Assembly: GCA_963719275.1 (NCBI GenBank)
Contig: CAVRBT010000021.1
Span: 1 to 64,000, forward strand
Reading direction: 5' to 3'
Length of the DNA stretch: 64,000 bases
Source of the DNA: AC-32 sp963719275
Lineage (GTDB): Bacteria > Actinomycetota > Thermoleophilia > Gaiellales > Gaiellaceae
The notes under the pieces were generated by a model. It saw only the letters and a list, made by a program, of their open reading frames with translations. It had not been told where the DNA came from and did not search any database. Below, one piece after another: positions 29,732-38,167 of the stretch. The position numbers and the translations under genes were made by a program. Each line of letters opens with the position of its first letter. Positions within the stretch are counted from its first letter, which is position 1.

Positions 29732-30103
29732 GTGCGGCTCCAACGCGTGCTTTGGCTGTGGGGTCCCGTCGTCCTCTGGGCGGCGGTGATCTTCGCGCTC
29801 TCGTCGGTTCCGGACCTCGGGACCGGCCTCGGCACCTGGGACGTCCTCCTGCGGAAGTGCGCCCACGCCTCCGAGTACGCGGTGCTATCGCTCCTGCTCT
29901 ACCGCGCGCTCGGGCGCGAGCTCCAGGCGTTCCTCGTCGGCTTCGCCTACGCGGTCACGGACGAGGTGCACCAGGCATTCGTGACGGGCCGCCACGCGTC
30001 GCCGTTCGACGTCGCGATGGACGCGGCCGGGCTGGCACTCGGCCTGCTCCTGCTGCACGCCGCGAGACGCCGGTGGCCGTCCGTACAATCGCAGCGTGGC
30101 TGA
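29732..30103 (+). CDS. VanZ-family membrane protein
   Basis: A 123-residue protein from GTG 29732, just right of the divergent riboswitch. It has four hydrophobic segments, starting VLWLWGPVVLWAAVIFALSS. Family motifs are RKCAHASEYAVLSLLLYRAL and FAYAVTDEVHQAFVTGRHAS with DVAMDAAG. VanZ proteins influence teicoplanin susceptibility in vancomycin operons, but most relatives have unknown envelope roles. It overlaps the small downstream gene by 8 bases. Confidence 0.88.
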   Translation: MRLQRVLWLWGPVVLWAAVIFALSSVPDLGTGLGTWDVLLRKCAHASEYAVLSLLLYRALGRELQAFLVGFAYAVTDEVHQAFVTGRHASPFDVAMDAAGLALGLLLLHAARRRWPSVQSQRG

Positions 30104-30323
30104 CGGCAAGGCCTTCGACGATCGGCAATTCGACGCCGTGCTGGAGCGGCTCGACGCCCTGCGCGCCGAGCTGCAGCAGCTGAACCGCCGGCTCGACCAC
30201 ACCGAGGGCTACCTCGCCCTGGCGCAGGAGCTCCGCTCCCTCAACGAGTCGCTGCAGGCGCTCGCGTATGCCGCGCTCGGCCAACAGGGGCCACAGGTCA
30301 GACGCCGTCGCTCCGCGGGTTGA
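30096..30323 (+). CDS. small coiled-coil protein
   Basis: A 75-residue protein from GTG 30096, overlapping vanZ by 8 bases. Residues 8-45 form a heptad-patterned helix (DRQFDAVLERLDALRAELQQ, then LNRRLDHTEGYLAL), followed by a second helix and a basic tail. Likely a cytoplasmic dimer co-expressed with the VanZ protein. No known function. Confidence 0.6.
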   Translation: MADGKAFDDRQFDAVLERLDALRAELQQLNRRLDHTEGYLALAQELRSLNESLQALAYAALGQQGPQVRRRRSAG

Positions 30324-30379
30324 GACGGCCGCTCGGGCCCGCAGGGCTCGCAGGTGCGCCGCCGCCGAACCGGTTAAAG

Positions 30380-30434
30380 ACGGGCGCGCGGGCAAAGCCC
30401 GCACGCCCTCTATGTCGGCATCGCAAGCGACGCC
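30380..30434. repeat. dispersed stop-codon-proximal palindrome, family R2, copy a
   Basis: It consists of AGACG, a long stem (GCGCGGGC-AAA-GCCCGC core), then CTCTATGTCGGCATCGCAAG and CGACGCC. It directly abuts the stop codon of the leftward dehydrogenase gene. Similar blocks are at 34003, 36215, 44795 and 55224. A 3'-end terminator or mRNA-end structure is likely. Confidence 0.65.
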
Positions 30435-31532
30435 TTAGCGCGACAGCCTGTAGACCCGGCCGAGCCGCGGCGAGGCGGCGTACAGCTCGCCGCGCGCGTC
30501 CTCGCCGAAGGTCGACAGCCCGGGCAGCGCGTTCGCCTCGCGCCGCACGTCCGTTGCCCGCCCGCCGCGGACGCGCATGCTCCAGACCTCGCCGGTGTAG
30601 GCATCGCCGTAGACGTAGCGGCCGCGCGCGGCGGGCACGGCGTGGCCGCGGTAGACGTAGCCGCCGGTGACGAGGCACGCCTCGAGCGGATCGTCCTCGC
30701 GGTGCGGGTGGACGAAGACCGGGAAGACGAGCTCCCCCTGCTGGTTCAGGCGCGTCTGCTTGTAGGGCACCGCGCCCTCGTAGCGCGACCAGCCGTAGTT
30801 GGCGAGACGGCCGAGCTTCGCCCGCGGCCGGTAATCGAGCTCCTCCCACCGCTGCTCGCCGCGGTCGGCGAGGTAGAGGTCGCCGTTCGCACGGTCGAAC
30901 GAGAAGCGCCACGGAAAGCGCAGCCCGTAGCCGACGACCTGCCAGCGGGCGCGCACACGGTCGACATCGCTCCTCAGCAGCTTGGCGTGCTTCGTCGAGA
31001 GCCTCTGGCCCCGGTTCCCAGGGTCACCGGCGTTGCCGCCGTCGCCGATGCTCACCCACAGCATGCCGTCGGGCCCGAACTGGAGCTGGCCGCCGCTGTG
31101 CCTGTCGTACGGCTGGCGGACGTAGAGCAGCTGCCGCAGCCGGCGAACGGCGCGCGCCCCGTCAGAGCGGTACTCGACCACGTGCGTGTCGCCTCGGTTG
31201 TCCGAGTAGGCCGCGTAGAAGCGGTGGTTCGCTGCGTAGCGCGGGTGGAAGGCGAGCGAGAAGAGACCTTGCTCCGGCCCCGTGCTCCCGACGAGGCCCT
31301 GGATGTCGAGGAACGGCTCGCGGCGAAGTCGGCCGCCGAGCAGGACGCGCACGATCCCGCGCTTCTGGGCCACGTACAGGCGGCCCGGCTCGCTCCGCGG
31401 CGCACCGATCCACCAGGCGCCGCGCAGGCCCGAGGCGAACGGCCGGAAGCGAAGCGCGTCCCGGTCGGCCTTCGCGGCCGCGAGCGGCACCGCGACCGCG
31501 CAGGCTGCGAGCAGCGCGGCGGCGATTTTCAC
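30435..31532 (-). CDS. PQQ-dependent sugar (aldose) dehydrogenase-like protein, secreted
   Basis: A 365-residue beta-propeller protein from GTG 31530-31532, with a signal peptide (KIAAALLAACAVAVPLAAAK). Family motifs: GLFSLAFHPRYAANHRFYAA, HSGGQLQFGPDGMLWVSIGD with GG after it, YGLRFPWRFSFDRANGDLYL and a closing LSTFGEDARGELYA. These match the soluble glucose/aldose sugar dehydrogenase family (GSDH), which uses PQQ and calcium. Whether PQQ is bound here is unknown; no PQQ biosynthesis gene is in view. A paralog lies next upstream (31732-32844). Confidence 0.85.
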   Translation of the reverse strand: MKIAAALLAACAVAVPLAAAKADRDALRFRPFASGLRGAWWIGAPRSEPGRLYVAQKRGIVRVLLGGRLRREPFLDIQGLVGSTGPEQGLFSLAFHPRYAANHRFYAAYSDNRGDTHVVEYRSDGARAVRRLRQLLYVRQPYDRHSGGQLQFGPDGMLWVSIGDGGNAGDPGNRGQRLSTKHAKLLRSDVDRVRARWQVVGYGLRFPWRFSFDRANGDLYLADRGEQRWEELDYRPRAKLGRLANYGWSRYEGAVPYKQTRLNQQGELVFPVFVHPHREDDPLEACLVTGGYVYRGHAVPAARGRYVYGDAYTGEVWSMRVRGGRATDVRREANALPGLSTFGEDARGELYAASPRLGRVYRLSR

Positions 31533-31569
31533 GCCGCAAACGGTAGCGCGGCGCTGGAGGGCTTGGCGC

Positions 31570-31720
31570 AACTCCGCTCGTCGCCGGGGCGCGATGGTCG
31601 TTCCGAGGCAAGGACGCAAACGCGTACGCGTTCTCGGATCACGTGAGGCTACGGGTGCGACTGCGTAACCCGGGCGGAGCCGGTGGCGAGCAGCGCGTTC
31701 CGGCGGCTCAGCGGTGTTTC
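31570..31720. repeat. dispersed palindromic repeat, family R1, copy C
   Basis: It fills the gap between the two dehydrogenase paralogs. It shares CGTCGCCGGGGCGCGATGG and GAGGCAAGGACGCA with copies A and B. The ends (AACTCCGCTCGTCGCCGG and CCGGCGGCTCAGCGGTGTTT) are imperfect inverted repeats. The centre differs in sequence but again forms a hairpin. Confidence 0.6.
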
Positions 31721-31731
31721 GTCGAGTCCTC

Positions 31732-32844
31732 CTAACGCGAGAGCTTGTAGACCGTGCCGTTGTCGAGCGAGGTCGCGTAGATCTCGCCCGCAGCGTCCTC
31801 GCCGAACGAGGAGAGCCCCGGGACCGTGAACGGCTCGCGGCGCGGGCCGGAGCGGAGCTTGCCGCCGCTGGAGCGGATGCTCCAGATCGTGCCCTCGCAG
31901 TAGTCGCCGTAGATGTAGCGGCCGCGGAAGGACGGGATCGCCCTGCCGCGGTAGACGTAGCCGCCGGTGATCGAGCAGCCCTGCGAGTGGCTGTAGACGG
32001 CGATCGGGAACACGAGCGTCCCGCGCCGGTTAACCCTCTGGCCGGAGGTGTAGCGCGAACGGCCCTCCCAGACGCGCCAGCCGTAGTTGTTCAGCACACG
32101 CTGCTGGCGAGGCGTCCGCACGTCGACCTCCTCGAACGCGTTCTGGCCGACGTCGCCGATGTAGAGGTCGCGCGTCTTGCGATCCCAGGTAAAGCGCCAC
32201 GGGTTGCGTAGTCCGTAGCCGGCGACCTGCCAGTGCGCGCCGTGCTTGTAGACGTTCAGGCGCAGCAGCTTGCCGAGACGCGAGCTCAGGCTCTGCGCGT
32301 GGTTGTGCGGGTCGCCGCCCGAGCCGCCGTCGCCGGTCCCTGCGTAAAGGCGCCCGTCGGGGCCGAACTGCAGCTGGCCGCCGTCGTGGTTGCTGAACTC
32401 TCGGTGGTTCACCCGGAGCAGCGACTTGGCCGTCGAGGGCAGTCCAACGGTGCCGTTGGAGCGGAACTCGTAAACGCGCACGTCTCCGGTGTTGTCGTTG
32501 AAGTAGACGAAGAAGCGGTGGTTCTTTGCGTACCGCGGGTGGAACGCGACCGAGAGCAGCCCCTGCTCGCCCCCGCTGCGGACGCGGCTGCGGATGTCGA
32601 GGAACGGCTGCGCGCGCAGCCTCCCGTTCACGACGACGCGTATCACGCCCGCCTGCTCGACGACGTACAGCTTCCCGGGCTCGCTCCGCGGCTGGGCGAC
32701 GTAGACCGGCGAGTCGAGGCCGGAGACGAACGGGCGCATGCCCAGCTGCTCGCGCTGCTGCTTGGCAGGCGAGGAGCTCTGGCCGCAGGCGGCGCCCGGC
32801 AGCGCCACCGCGACGACCGCGGCGATGACCCCTAGCGCTCGCAT
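31732..32844 (-). CDS. PQQ-dependent sugar dehydrogenase-like lipoprotein
   Basis: A 370-residue paralog of the 30435 gene. The N-terminus MRALGVIAAVVAVALPGAAC ends in a lipobox (LPGAAC), so the protein is anchored to the membrane. Motifs: GLLSVAFHPRYAKNHRFFVY, NHDGGQLQFGPDGRLYAGTG, YGLRNPWRFTWDRKTRDLYI and DVGQNAFEEVDV. The family oxidises aldoses with PQQ. Its ATG overlaps the stop of the upstream TrkA gene (ATGA), which is unusual given the unrelated roles. Confidence 0.87.
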   Translation of the reverse strand: MRALGVIAAVVAVALPGAACGQSSSPAKQQREQLGMRPFVSGLDSPVYVAQPRSEPGKLYVVEQAGVIRVVVNGRLRAQPFLDIRSRVRSGGEQGLLSVAFHPRYAKNHRFFVYFNDNTGDVRVYEFRSNGTVGLPSTAKSLLRVNHREFSNHDGGQLQFGPDGRLYAGTGDGGSGGDPHNHAQSLSSRLGKLLRLNVYKHGAHWQVAGYGLRNPWRFTWDRKTRDLYIGDVGQNAFEEVDVRTPRQQRVLNNYGWRVWEGRSRYTSGQRVNRRGTLVFPIAVYSHSQGCSITGGYVYRGRAIPSFRGRYIYGDYCEGTIWSIRSSGGKLRSGPRREPFTVPGLSSFGEDAAGEIYATSLDNGTVYKLSR

Positions 32845-33509
32845 CAACTCTTGAGCAAGACCCTCCGCAACTCGTCTTCCTTGCCCGGCTGCAGGATCGC
32901 CAATACCTGGTCGCCGGGCTGGAGCTCCGTCGAGCCTACAGCGATCTCCGAGCGGCCGTTCCGCATGATCGAGATCAGGCGCGAGCCCTCGGGCAGGTCG
33001 AGCTTCTCGACGGTCTTGCCGGCGGCCGGAGCGCCGTTGTCGATCTGAACCTCCACGATCTCGAGGTTCTCCTTGCGCAGCTCGAGCAGGTGCACGAGGT
33101 CGTGCTCGGGGACTTCGTGCTCGATCAGGGCCATCAGGCCGCGCGTCGCGGAGACCGTCGGCGAGATCCCGAGCAGGTCGAAGTGCGCCTGGTTGCGCGG
33201 GTCGTTCACGCGCGCGATCACCTTCTGCACGCCGTACTTCTCCTTGGAGAGCTGGCAGATGATCAGGTTGTCCTCGTCGTCGCCGGTCAGGGCCGCCACG
33301 ATGTCCGGCGGCCGCGCGATGCCGGCGCGCTCGAGCACGAAGATCTCCGTCGCGTCGCCGAGCAGCACCTGGTGCTCGAACTCGTGCTCGAGGCGCTCGA
33401 AGCGGTCGCGCCGCTGCTCGATGAGCGTCACCTCGTGCTTCCCGTCGGAGAGGAGCACGCGCGCGAGATTCGCGCCGACCTTGCCGCCGCCAGCAATCAG
33501 GATGTACAT
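32844..33509 (-). CDS. TrkA-family K+ uptake regulatory subunit (CeoC-like, RCK_N + RCK_C)
   Basis: A 221-residue cytoplasmic protein. The NAD-binding RCK_N domain starts MYILIAGGGKVGANLARVLL and includes VLLGDATEIFVLERAGI and ALTGDDEDNLIICQLSKEKY. The RCK_C domain begins near residue 140 (LEIVEVQIDNGAPAAGKTVE) and may bind c-di-AMP or another ligand. It gates K+ transporters in response to nucleotides. It starts at the stop of the next TrkA gene. The pair precedes two permease genes in the same direction. Confidence 0.92.
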   Translation of the reverse strand: MYILIAGGGKVGANLARVLLSDGKHEVTLIEQRRDRFERLEHEFEHQVLLGDATEIFVLERAGIARPPDIVAALTGDDEDNLIICQLSKEKYGVQKVIARVNDPRNQAHFDLLGISPTVSATRGLMALIEHEVPEHDLVHLLELRKENLEIVEVQIDNGAPAAGKTVEKLDLPEGSRLISIMRNGRSEIAVGSTELQPGDQVLAILQPGKEDELRRVLLKS

Positions 33510-33940
33510 CAGTTCGCGGCAGGCTCCCTGGGCCGGACCTCGCAGGCGCGCACCGAGTCAAGGAGGACGTCGATCGCGACTGAAGTCGGGCACACTGTGC
33601 GCAGGCCGCGCTTGCGGTAGAACTCGGCGCGCGCGGGATCGAGCACGCGCACGACCACGCACTGGTTGTCGAAGCGCTCCTGCGCCACCTGGGCGATGAC
33701 GATGTTCGTGTTGTCACCGTCGGTCGCGACCACGACGGCGTCGGTGTCCTCGATCCCGGCCTCGCGGAGCACCTGGATGTCCATGCCGTGGCCGAGCACG
33801 AAGCCGCCGGCCCAGTGGTCGCCGAGCCGGCCGAGCGCCTCTTCCTTCTCGTCGACCGCGGTCACCTCCCAGCCCTCGCGCTGGAGCTGGAGGGCGATCG
33901 CAGAGCCGACGCGGCCGCAGCCGATGACTAGAGCTTTCAC
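33509..33940 (-). CDS. TrkA-N domain K+ uptake regulatory subunit (CeoB-like)
   Basis: A 143-residue RCK_N domain alone: MKALVIGCGRVGSAIALQLQ (GxGxxG Rossmann loop), the acidic strand end VDEKEEAL, VLGHGMDIQVLREAGI and TDGDNTNIVIAQVAQERFDN. There is no RCK_C domain, so it probably pairs with the 221-residue protein encoded next. This CeoB/CeoC-like arrangement is common in actinomycetes. Both lie downstream of the APC permease and should act on a K+ transporter. Confidence 0.92.
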   Translation of the reverse strand: MKALVIGCGRVGSAIALQLQREGWEVTAVDEKEEALGRLGDHWAGGFVLGHGMDIQVLREAGIEDTDAVVVATDGDNTNIVIAQVAQERFDNQCVVVRVLDPARAEFYRKRGLRTVCPTSVAIDVLLDSVRACEVRPREPAAN

Positions 33941-34002
33941 GATTTCACCTTAGCGCCTCGCTCGCTCGCGGAGTGCTGATCGCTTGCCTCCTACACGGTG
34001 CG

Positions 34003-34062
34003 TTAGACGTCCGCGCCGGCGGAGCCGGCACGGCCTCTGGGTCGGCGTCGCAAGCGAACGCC
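34003..34062. repeat. dispersed stop-codon-proximal palindrome, family R2, copy b
   Basis: TTAGACG, a stem GCCGGC-GGA-GCCGGC, then CTCTGGGTCGGCGTCGCAAG and CGAACGCC. It ends 4 bases from the stop codon of the leftward permease gene at 34067. Confidence 0.65.
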
Positions 34063-34066
34063 TTGG

Positions 34067-35962
34067 TCAGGACGGTTCGGATCCGTCCTCCTCCATCGCG
34101 CCCTCCGGGAAGGCGACGACCAGCACCTCACAGGGCGCCTTGCGCAGCACGAACTCCACCGTCGGCGAGAAGAAGCGGGACTGCCGCCGCCAGCGCGGCG
34201 ACGAGCCGACGACGATCAGATCGTTGCCGCGGCGGCTCGCCTCCTGCACGATCGCGTCGCCGATCGAGCGCGCCCTGATCGTCTCGCCCTCCACGTCGAC
34301 GCCGTGATCGGCGCCGAGGATGCGCGCTTCCGCAAGCGACGCGGCAGCGGCCTCCTCCTGGTCGTGGAGCTCGGCCTCGAGCGGCCGGTCGAGCGGGACG
34401 CGGATCACGTAGAGCGCCTCCACGTGCGCGCGGCGGTCCTCGGCCAGCTTGACGGCGGTCGCGATCATCTCCTCGCCGATCGGGCCCAGCTTCATCGGCA
34501 CGAGGATGCTCGTGAAGTGCGCCTCCGGGAGCGCCCCTGGCGGCGCCTCGACGTGCTCGAGCAGGCCTTCCCCGCGACCGCGGCGGACGAGGAAGTAGAC
34601 GAGCGCGCCGGCCGCGAGCCAGGCCGGGCCGCCATAGCGCGCGCCGGGGTGCGTGCCGAGGGCGATCAGCCAGATCGCGAAGGTGGCTGCGGAGCCGACG
34701 ATCGCGGGGAGCGGCACCTCGACGCCTCGGATCCGCACATTTGCCGGGGCGCGATACGGGCGCGGCAGCTCCGGCTCGCTGAAGCGGAGCTTGATCACCG
34801 CGAGCTGGGCGGCTGTGAAGGCGGCCAGCACACCGAAGCTGAACAGGCTGGCGAGAAAGGCGACGTCGTCCTTGACAAACGACGTGCCGATCATCAGCGC
34901 GATCGAGATCAGGGCCGCGGAGACGATCGCCTGCGGCGAGACGAGCGTTCGGCGGTTGAGCCGGCCGAAGGCGCGCGGCAGCTGGCCATGCTCCCCGAGC
35001 GAGTGCGCGAGCCGCGTGAAGCCGGAGATCGACGTGGTGACGGCCACAAGCAGGATCACCGCGCCCGTGAGGCCGACGTACACGCGCAGCGCGCCCGCGG
35101 CCGCATCCGGGAGCGGGTCGCCGAGCGCGTCGACGATTCCCATCAGGGGCGCACGCAGCCAGTCCGTGCCCAACGCGGTCGTCCCGCCGGTTGCCGGGAA
35201 CGCGCTGAGCGCGACGAGCGCGATCGCGACGTAGATCAGGACGACGAGCCCGATCCCGGAGAAGAGGCTGCGGGGAAGGTCGCGCCCGGGCTCGCGCGCC
35301 TCCTCGGCGAGGTTGGCGACGGTCTCGAGGCCGGTGTACGCGAGCATCGCCAGTGGCAACGCGAACAGGATCTGGTGCCAGCTCGGGTGCGTCCCGATCG
35401 AGACGTCGTGGGTGAGCGCGTCGCCGGAGAACAGGAACGCGAAGCCGAGCACGACGAGCAGCAGCTGCGTGAGCAGGTCGAGGACGGCGACGACGATCCC
35501 GTAGCGGTAGAAGGCCGAGCGGCGCACGAGGCGAAGGGCCGCGACCCCGAGCACGACGGCCACGCCGATAACGACGTCCCACGGGTTGTGCTCGAGCGAC
35601 TCCACCTTCAGCGCCGCCCCCAGGTAGTGCGGCAGGAAGAGCGCGGACAGCGCGATGACGATCAGGTAGTCGAGGAAGAGCGCCCAACCGGTGAGGAAGC
35701 CGACGAAGTCGTTGAAGGCGCGGCGGACGAACGTGGCTGCGCCGCCCGTCTCCGGGATCGCGGTCGTGCCCTCTGCGTAGGAGAGTGCGACCACGATGAA
35801 GAGCGCGCCGACGAGCGCAAGCACCTCCGGGGTCAGGCCCAGCGCGTGCAGGGCGATGATCCCGAGGGCGACGTAGATCGAGGAGGCGACCTCGCCGTAC
35901 GCGACCGAGAAGAGCGCGGGCGCGTCGAGAACCCGCTGCAGCCCCGAAATCTTCCTCGCCAC
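34067..35962 (-). CDS. APC-superfamily permease with C-terminal UspA domain (KimA-like)
   Basis: A 631-residue protein. Twelve hydrophobic helices span residues 20-450, with the APC signature GEVASSIYVALGIIALHALG in helix 1 and YAEGTTAIPETGGAATFVRR in helix 2. The cytoplasmic C-terminal part from about residue 480 (HFTSILVPMKLGPIGEEMIA onward) is a universal-stress-protein fold with GNDLIVVGSSPRW. This layout is that of KimA, a high-affinity K+/H+ symporter controlled by c-di-AMP. TrkA-type regulators downstream support K+ transport. An amino-acid permease role is the alternative. Confidence 0.85.
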   Translation of the reverse strand: MARKISGLQRVLDAPALFSVAYGEVASSIYVALGIIALHALGLTPEVLALVGALFIVVALSYAEGTTAIPETGGAATFVRRAFNDFVGFLTGWALFLDYLIVIALSALFLPHYLGAALKVESLEHNPWDVVIGVAVVLGVAALRLVRRSAFYRYGIVVAVLDLLTQLLLVVLGFAFLFSGDALTHDVSIGTHPSWHQILFALPLAMLAYTGLETVANLAEEAREPGRDLPRSLFSGIGLVVLIYVAIALVALSAFPATGGTTALGTDWLRAPLMGIVDALGDPLPDAAAGALRVYVGLTGAVILLVAVTTSISGFTRLAHSLGEHGQLPRAFGRLNRRTLVSPQAIVSAALISIALMIGTSFVKDDVAFLASLFSFGVLAAFTAAQLAVIKLRFSEPELPRPYRAPANVRIRGVEVPLPAIVGSAATFAIWLIALGTHPGARYGGPAWLAAGALVYFLVRRGRGEGLLEHVEAPPGALPEAHFTSILVPMKLGPIGEEMIATAVKLAEDRRAHVEALYVIRVPLDRPLEAELHDQEEAAAASLAEARILGADHGVDVEGETIRARSIGDAIVQEASRRGNDLIVVGSSPRWRRQSRFFSPTVEFVLRKAPCEVLVVAFPEGAMEEDGSEPS

Positions 35963-35984
35963 GGCCGGAGGTTACTCCCGAACA

Positions 35985-36007
35985 GTGACTGTCACTGTGA
36001 CTGTCAC
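35985..36007. promoter_or_regulatory. tandem 11-bp palindromes, operator-like
   Basis: Two identical palindromes GTGACTGTCAC lie 12 bp centre to centre (35985-35995 and 35997-36007). They start 22 bases upstream of the permease gene (start 35962), and the second overlaps the end of the small gene before it. Roughly one-turn spacing of identical dyads suggests a repressor or activator site on the permease promoter. Confidence 0.5.
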
Positions 36008-36174
36008 CGGCGCTTCAACAGGTACAGCCGACCGGCGCCCAGCGCGACGAACAGCACGCCGATCACGTAGCCGAGGCCGCCGCCGTGGCGCGCGGTCTGG
36101 ACGAGGATCGCGAGCCCGAGCCCGATCGACACCAGGCCGAAGATGAGCGTCGCGTTGCGGTAGCCGGTTCTCAT
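36004..36174 (-). CDS. 56-residue membrane protein
   Basis: A short gene from ATG 36172-36174 to the TGA at 36004-36006. Two hydrophobic helices, NATLIFGLVSIGLGLAILVQ and YVIGVLFVALGAGRLYLL, are separated by a Gly/His loop, and the chain ends KRR. It resembles small two-helix membrane proteins found beside transporters. It lies between the two KimA-like permease genes in the same direction, so it may belong to the potassium cluster. Function unknown. Confidence 0.65.
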   Translation of the reverse strand: MRTGYRNATLIFGLVSIGLGLAILVQTARHGGGLGYVIGVLFVALGAGRLYLLKRR

Positions 36175-36214
36175 CACGCACCGTCCTCACAGCCGACGTT
36201 CTGGTTGGACAGCT

Positions 36215-36271
36215 CAGACGGTCGACCGAGCGGAGCTCGGCCGACCTTGGATCGACACCGCAAGCGGCGTC
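36215..36271. repeat. dispersed stop-codon-proximal palindrome, family R2, copy c
   Basis: CAGACG, a stem GGTCGACCGAGC-GGA-GCTCGGCCGACC (one mismatch), then TTGGATCGACACCGCAAGCG and GCGTC. It directly adjoins the stop codon of the leftward permease gene at 36272. Confidence 0.65.
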
Positions 36272-38167
36272 TCACGCGGCGCGCGGCGCGGCCGCCACCA
36301 TCACGCGGCACGGCGCGTTCTTGAGGACGAAGTCGACGGTGCCGCCGAAGATCCGGCCGCGACGGCGGTCCCGGTCCCGGCGCGGCGAGCCCATGACGAT
36401 GATCTCGCTGTGGCGCCGCTCCGCCTCGTCCACGATGGCGCGTCCGGCCCGCCGCGCGCGGACCAGGCGCCCGATCACGGTGACGCCGTAGGCGTCGCCG
36501 ATCGCGCGCACCTCGTCAAGCAGGTCATTGGCCTTCCGCTCGGCCTCGTCCGGAAGGGGCGCGTCCAGGGGAAGCTCGAGCGGCACCTCGAGGACGGTCA
36601 GCGCGACGATCGATGCGCGCCGCTCGGTGGCCAGGCGGCAGGCCAGGTCGACTGCGGCCTCCGACTCGCGGCGCCAGACGACCGGAACGAGCACGTTGCG
36701 GTACTCCAACGCCACCGCCGGGCCGATCACGATGGGAGCGCGAACTGTCCTCGCGAGCGGCTCGTGCACGACGTACCGTCTGTACGCCCAGTAGAGGAGG
36801 AACCCCAGCGCGAGCCAGGCGAGGCCGGCGTAGCGCGTGCTGGGGCTCTGGGCAACGACGACGAACCACGAGAGTGCCGTCGCCGTGCCCCCGAAGACCG
36901 CGAAGAGCGGCCAGTCGACGCCTCGGAAACGAAGGTTCGGCCGCGCGCGGAACGCGAGCTCCTCGTGCGGAAAGCGCCGGCGCAACTGCACGACTGCCGC
37001 GTGGGCGACGGTAAACGAGAGCATTGCGCCGAACGAGTACATCGTCCCGAGGAAACTCGTCTGACCCGGCAGCAGCACGAGGATCGACACGAGCCCCCCG
37101 AAGACGATCAGCGAGAGCCAAGGCGTCTTGAACCTGGGGTGCAGCCTGCGGAAGACCTCCGGCAGTTGGCGGTAGGTCGCCATGGAGTAGGTGATGCGCG
37201 AGGCACCGATGATTCCTGCGTTCGTCGCGATGAAGAGAATCGTCGCGGCGAGGATCCCGACGTAGACCTTGAGCACGTCGAGTGCCGTCCCCGTGATCCC
37301 GAGGTTCTCGACGAGCCCGAGCACAGGGTCGTTCTGAAAGCCCCCGTCCTCCGGCGGGAGAGCGAGCCGCGTCGTCAGCTCTCCGTTGATGCGCTCCACC
37401 GGCAGCGCCGAGAGCGCGATCAGCGGCAGCGTGAAGTAGATCGCGTAGACCGCGGCCGCCACCAGCCCGATCGAACGCGGGATGCTCTTGACCGGGTCGC
37501 GCGTCTCCTCGGCAAGATTCGAGACAGTCTCTATGCCGGTGTAGGCGATCATCCCGACCGGGATCGCGAGGAAGAAATCGGGCCACGTCGGTGCGGTCCC
37601 CCAGTGGACGTTCGACGTCAGCGTCTCGGGGCTGAAGATGAGCGCGAAGCCGAGCAGTACGAGCAACAGCTGCGTCGCGAAGTCGATCAGCGCGAGGAAG
37701 ATGTTCAGCCGCGCCGACTCCTGGATGCCGACGACGTTCAGGAGCACCAGCACGACGATCACCGCCGAGCCGCCGATGATGTCCCAGGGGTTCTGCTTCA
37801 GCGGCGACCAGAAGATCGAAAGGTAGTGCGGCACGAAGAACGCCGAGATGGCGATCGTGATGATGTAGTTGAGCATCTGGGCCCACGCGGCGCCGAAGGA
37901 CGCGAGCTCGTTGAACGCGTGCCTTGCGAAGCTCGAGGAGCCCCCGGCCTCCGGGAAGCGCACCGTCCCCTCCGCGTACGTGAGGGCCGTCGCGCTGAAG
38001 AAGATGCCCGCGATCACGAAGACGAGCGGCGTGAGGCCAAGCGCGAAGACCGCCGTGACGCCGAGGGCGTAGTAGATCGACGAGCCGACGTTCCCGTATG
38101 CCGTCGCGAACAGCGCCGGCGTGCCGAGCACACGCTCGAGCCGCTGCTGGCGCCGCCTGCGTGACAT
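36272..38167 (-). CDS. APC-superfamily permease with C-terminal UspA domain (KimA-like), paralog
   Basis: A 631-residue paralog of the 34067 gene, starting MSRRRRQQRLERVLGTPALF at ATG 38165-38167. Helix motifs are GNVGSSIYYALGVTAVFALG and TYAEGTVRFPEAGGSSSFAR, and a long periplasmic loop lies near residues 250-290. The UspA-like end begins near 480 (EYRNVLVPVVWRRESEAAVD) and contains SEIIVMGSPRRDRDRRRGRI. Two paralogs of identical length beside CeoB/CeoC-like genes suggest K+ importers of different affinity. Substrate not proven. Confidence 0.85.
   Translation of the reverse strand: MSRRRRQQRLERVLGTPALFATAYGNVGSSIYYALGVTAVFALGLTPLVFVIAGIFFSATALTYAEGTVRFPEAGGSSSFARHAFNELASFGAAWAQMLNYIITIAISAFFVPHYLSIFWSPLKQNPWDIIGGSAVIVVLVLLNVVGIQESARLNIFLALIDFATQLLLVLLGFALIFSPETLTSNVHWGTAPTWPDFFLAIPVGMIAYTGIETVSNLAEETRDPVKSIPRSIGLVAAAVYAIYFTLPLIALSALPVERINGELTTRLALPPEDGGFQNDPVLGLVENLGITGTALDVLKVYVGILAATILFIATNAGIIGASRITYSMATYRQLPEVFRRLHPRFKTPWLSLIVFGGLVSILVLLPGQTSFLGTMYSFGAMLSFTVAHAAVVQLRRRFPHEELAFRARPNLRFRGVDWPLFAVFGGTATALSWFVVVAQSPSTRYAGLAWLALGFLLYWAYRRYVVHEPLARTVRAPIVIGPAVALEYRNVLVPVVWRRESEAAVDLACRLATERRASIVALTVLEVPLELPLDAPLPDEAERKANDLLDEVRAIGDAYGVTVIGRLVRARRAGRAIVDEAERRHSEIIVMGSPRRDRDRRRGRIFGGTVDFVLKNAPCRVMVAAAPRAA

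Noticed and set aside
34304..38164. Long plus-strand frames opposite the two permease genes
   Set aside because: Both permeases have full helix patterns and UspA domains on the minus strand. The opposed frames are hydrophilic Arg/Glu/Asp strings.
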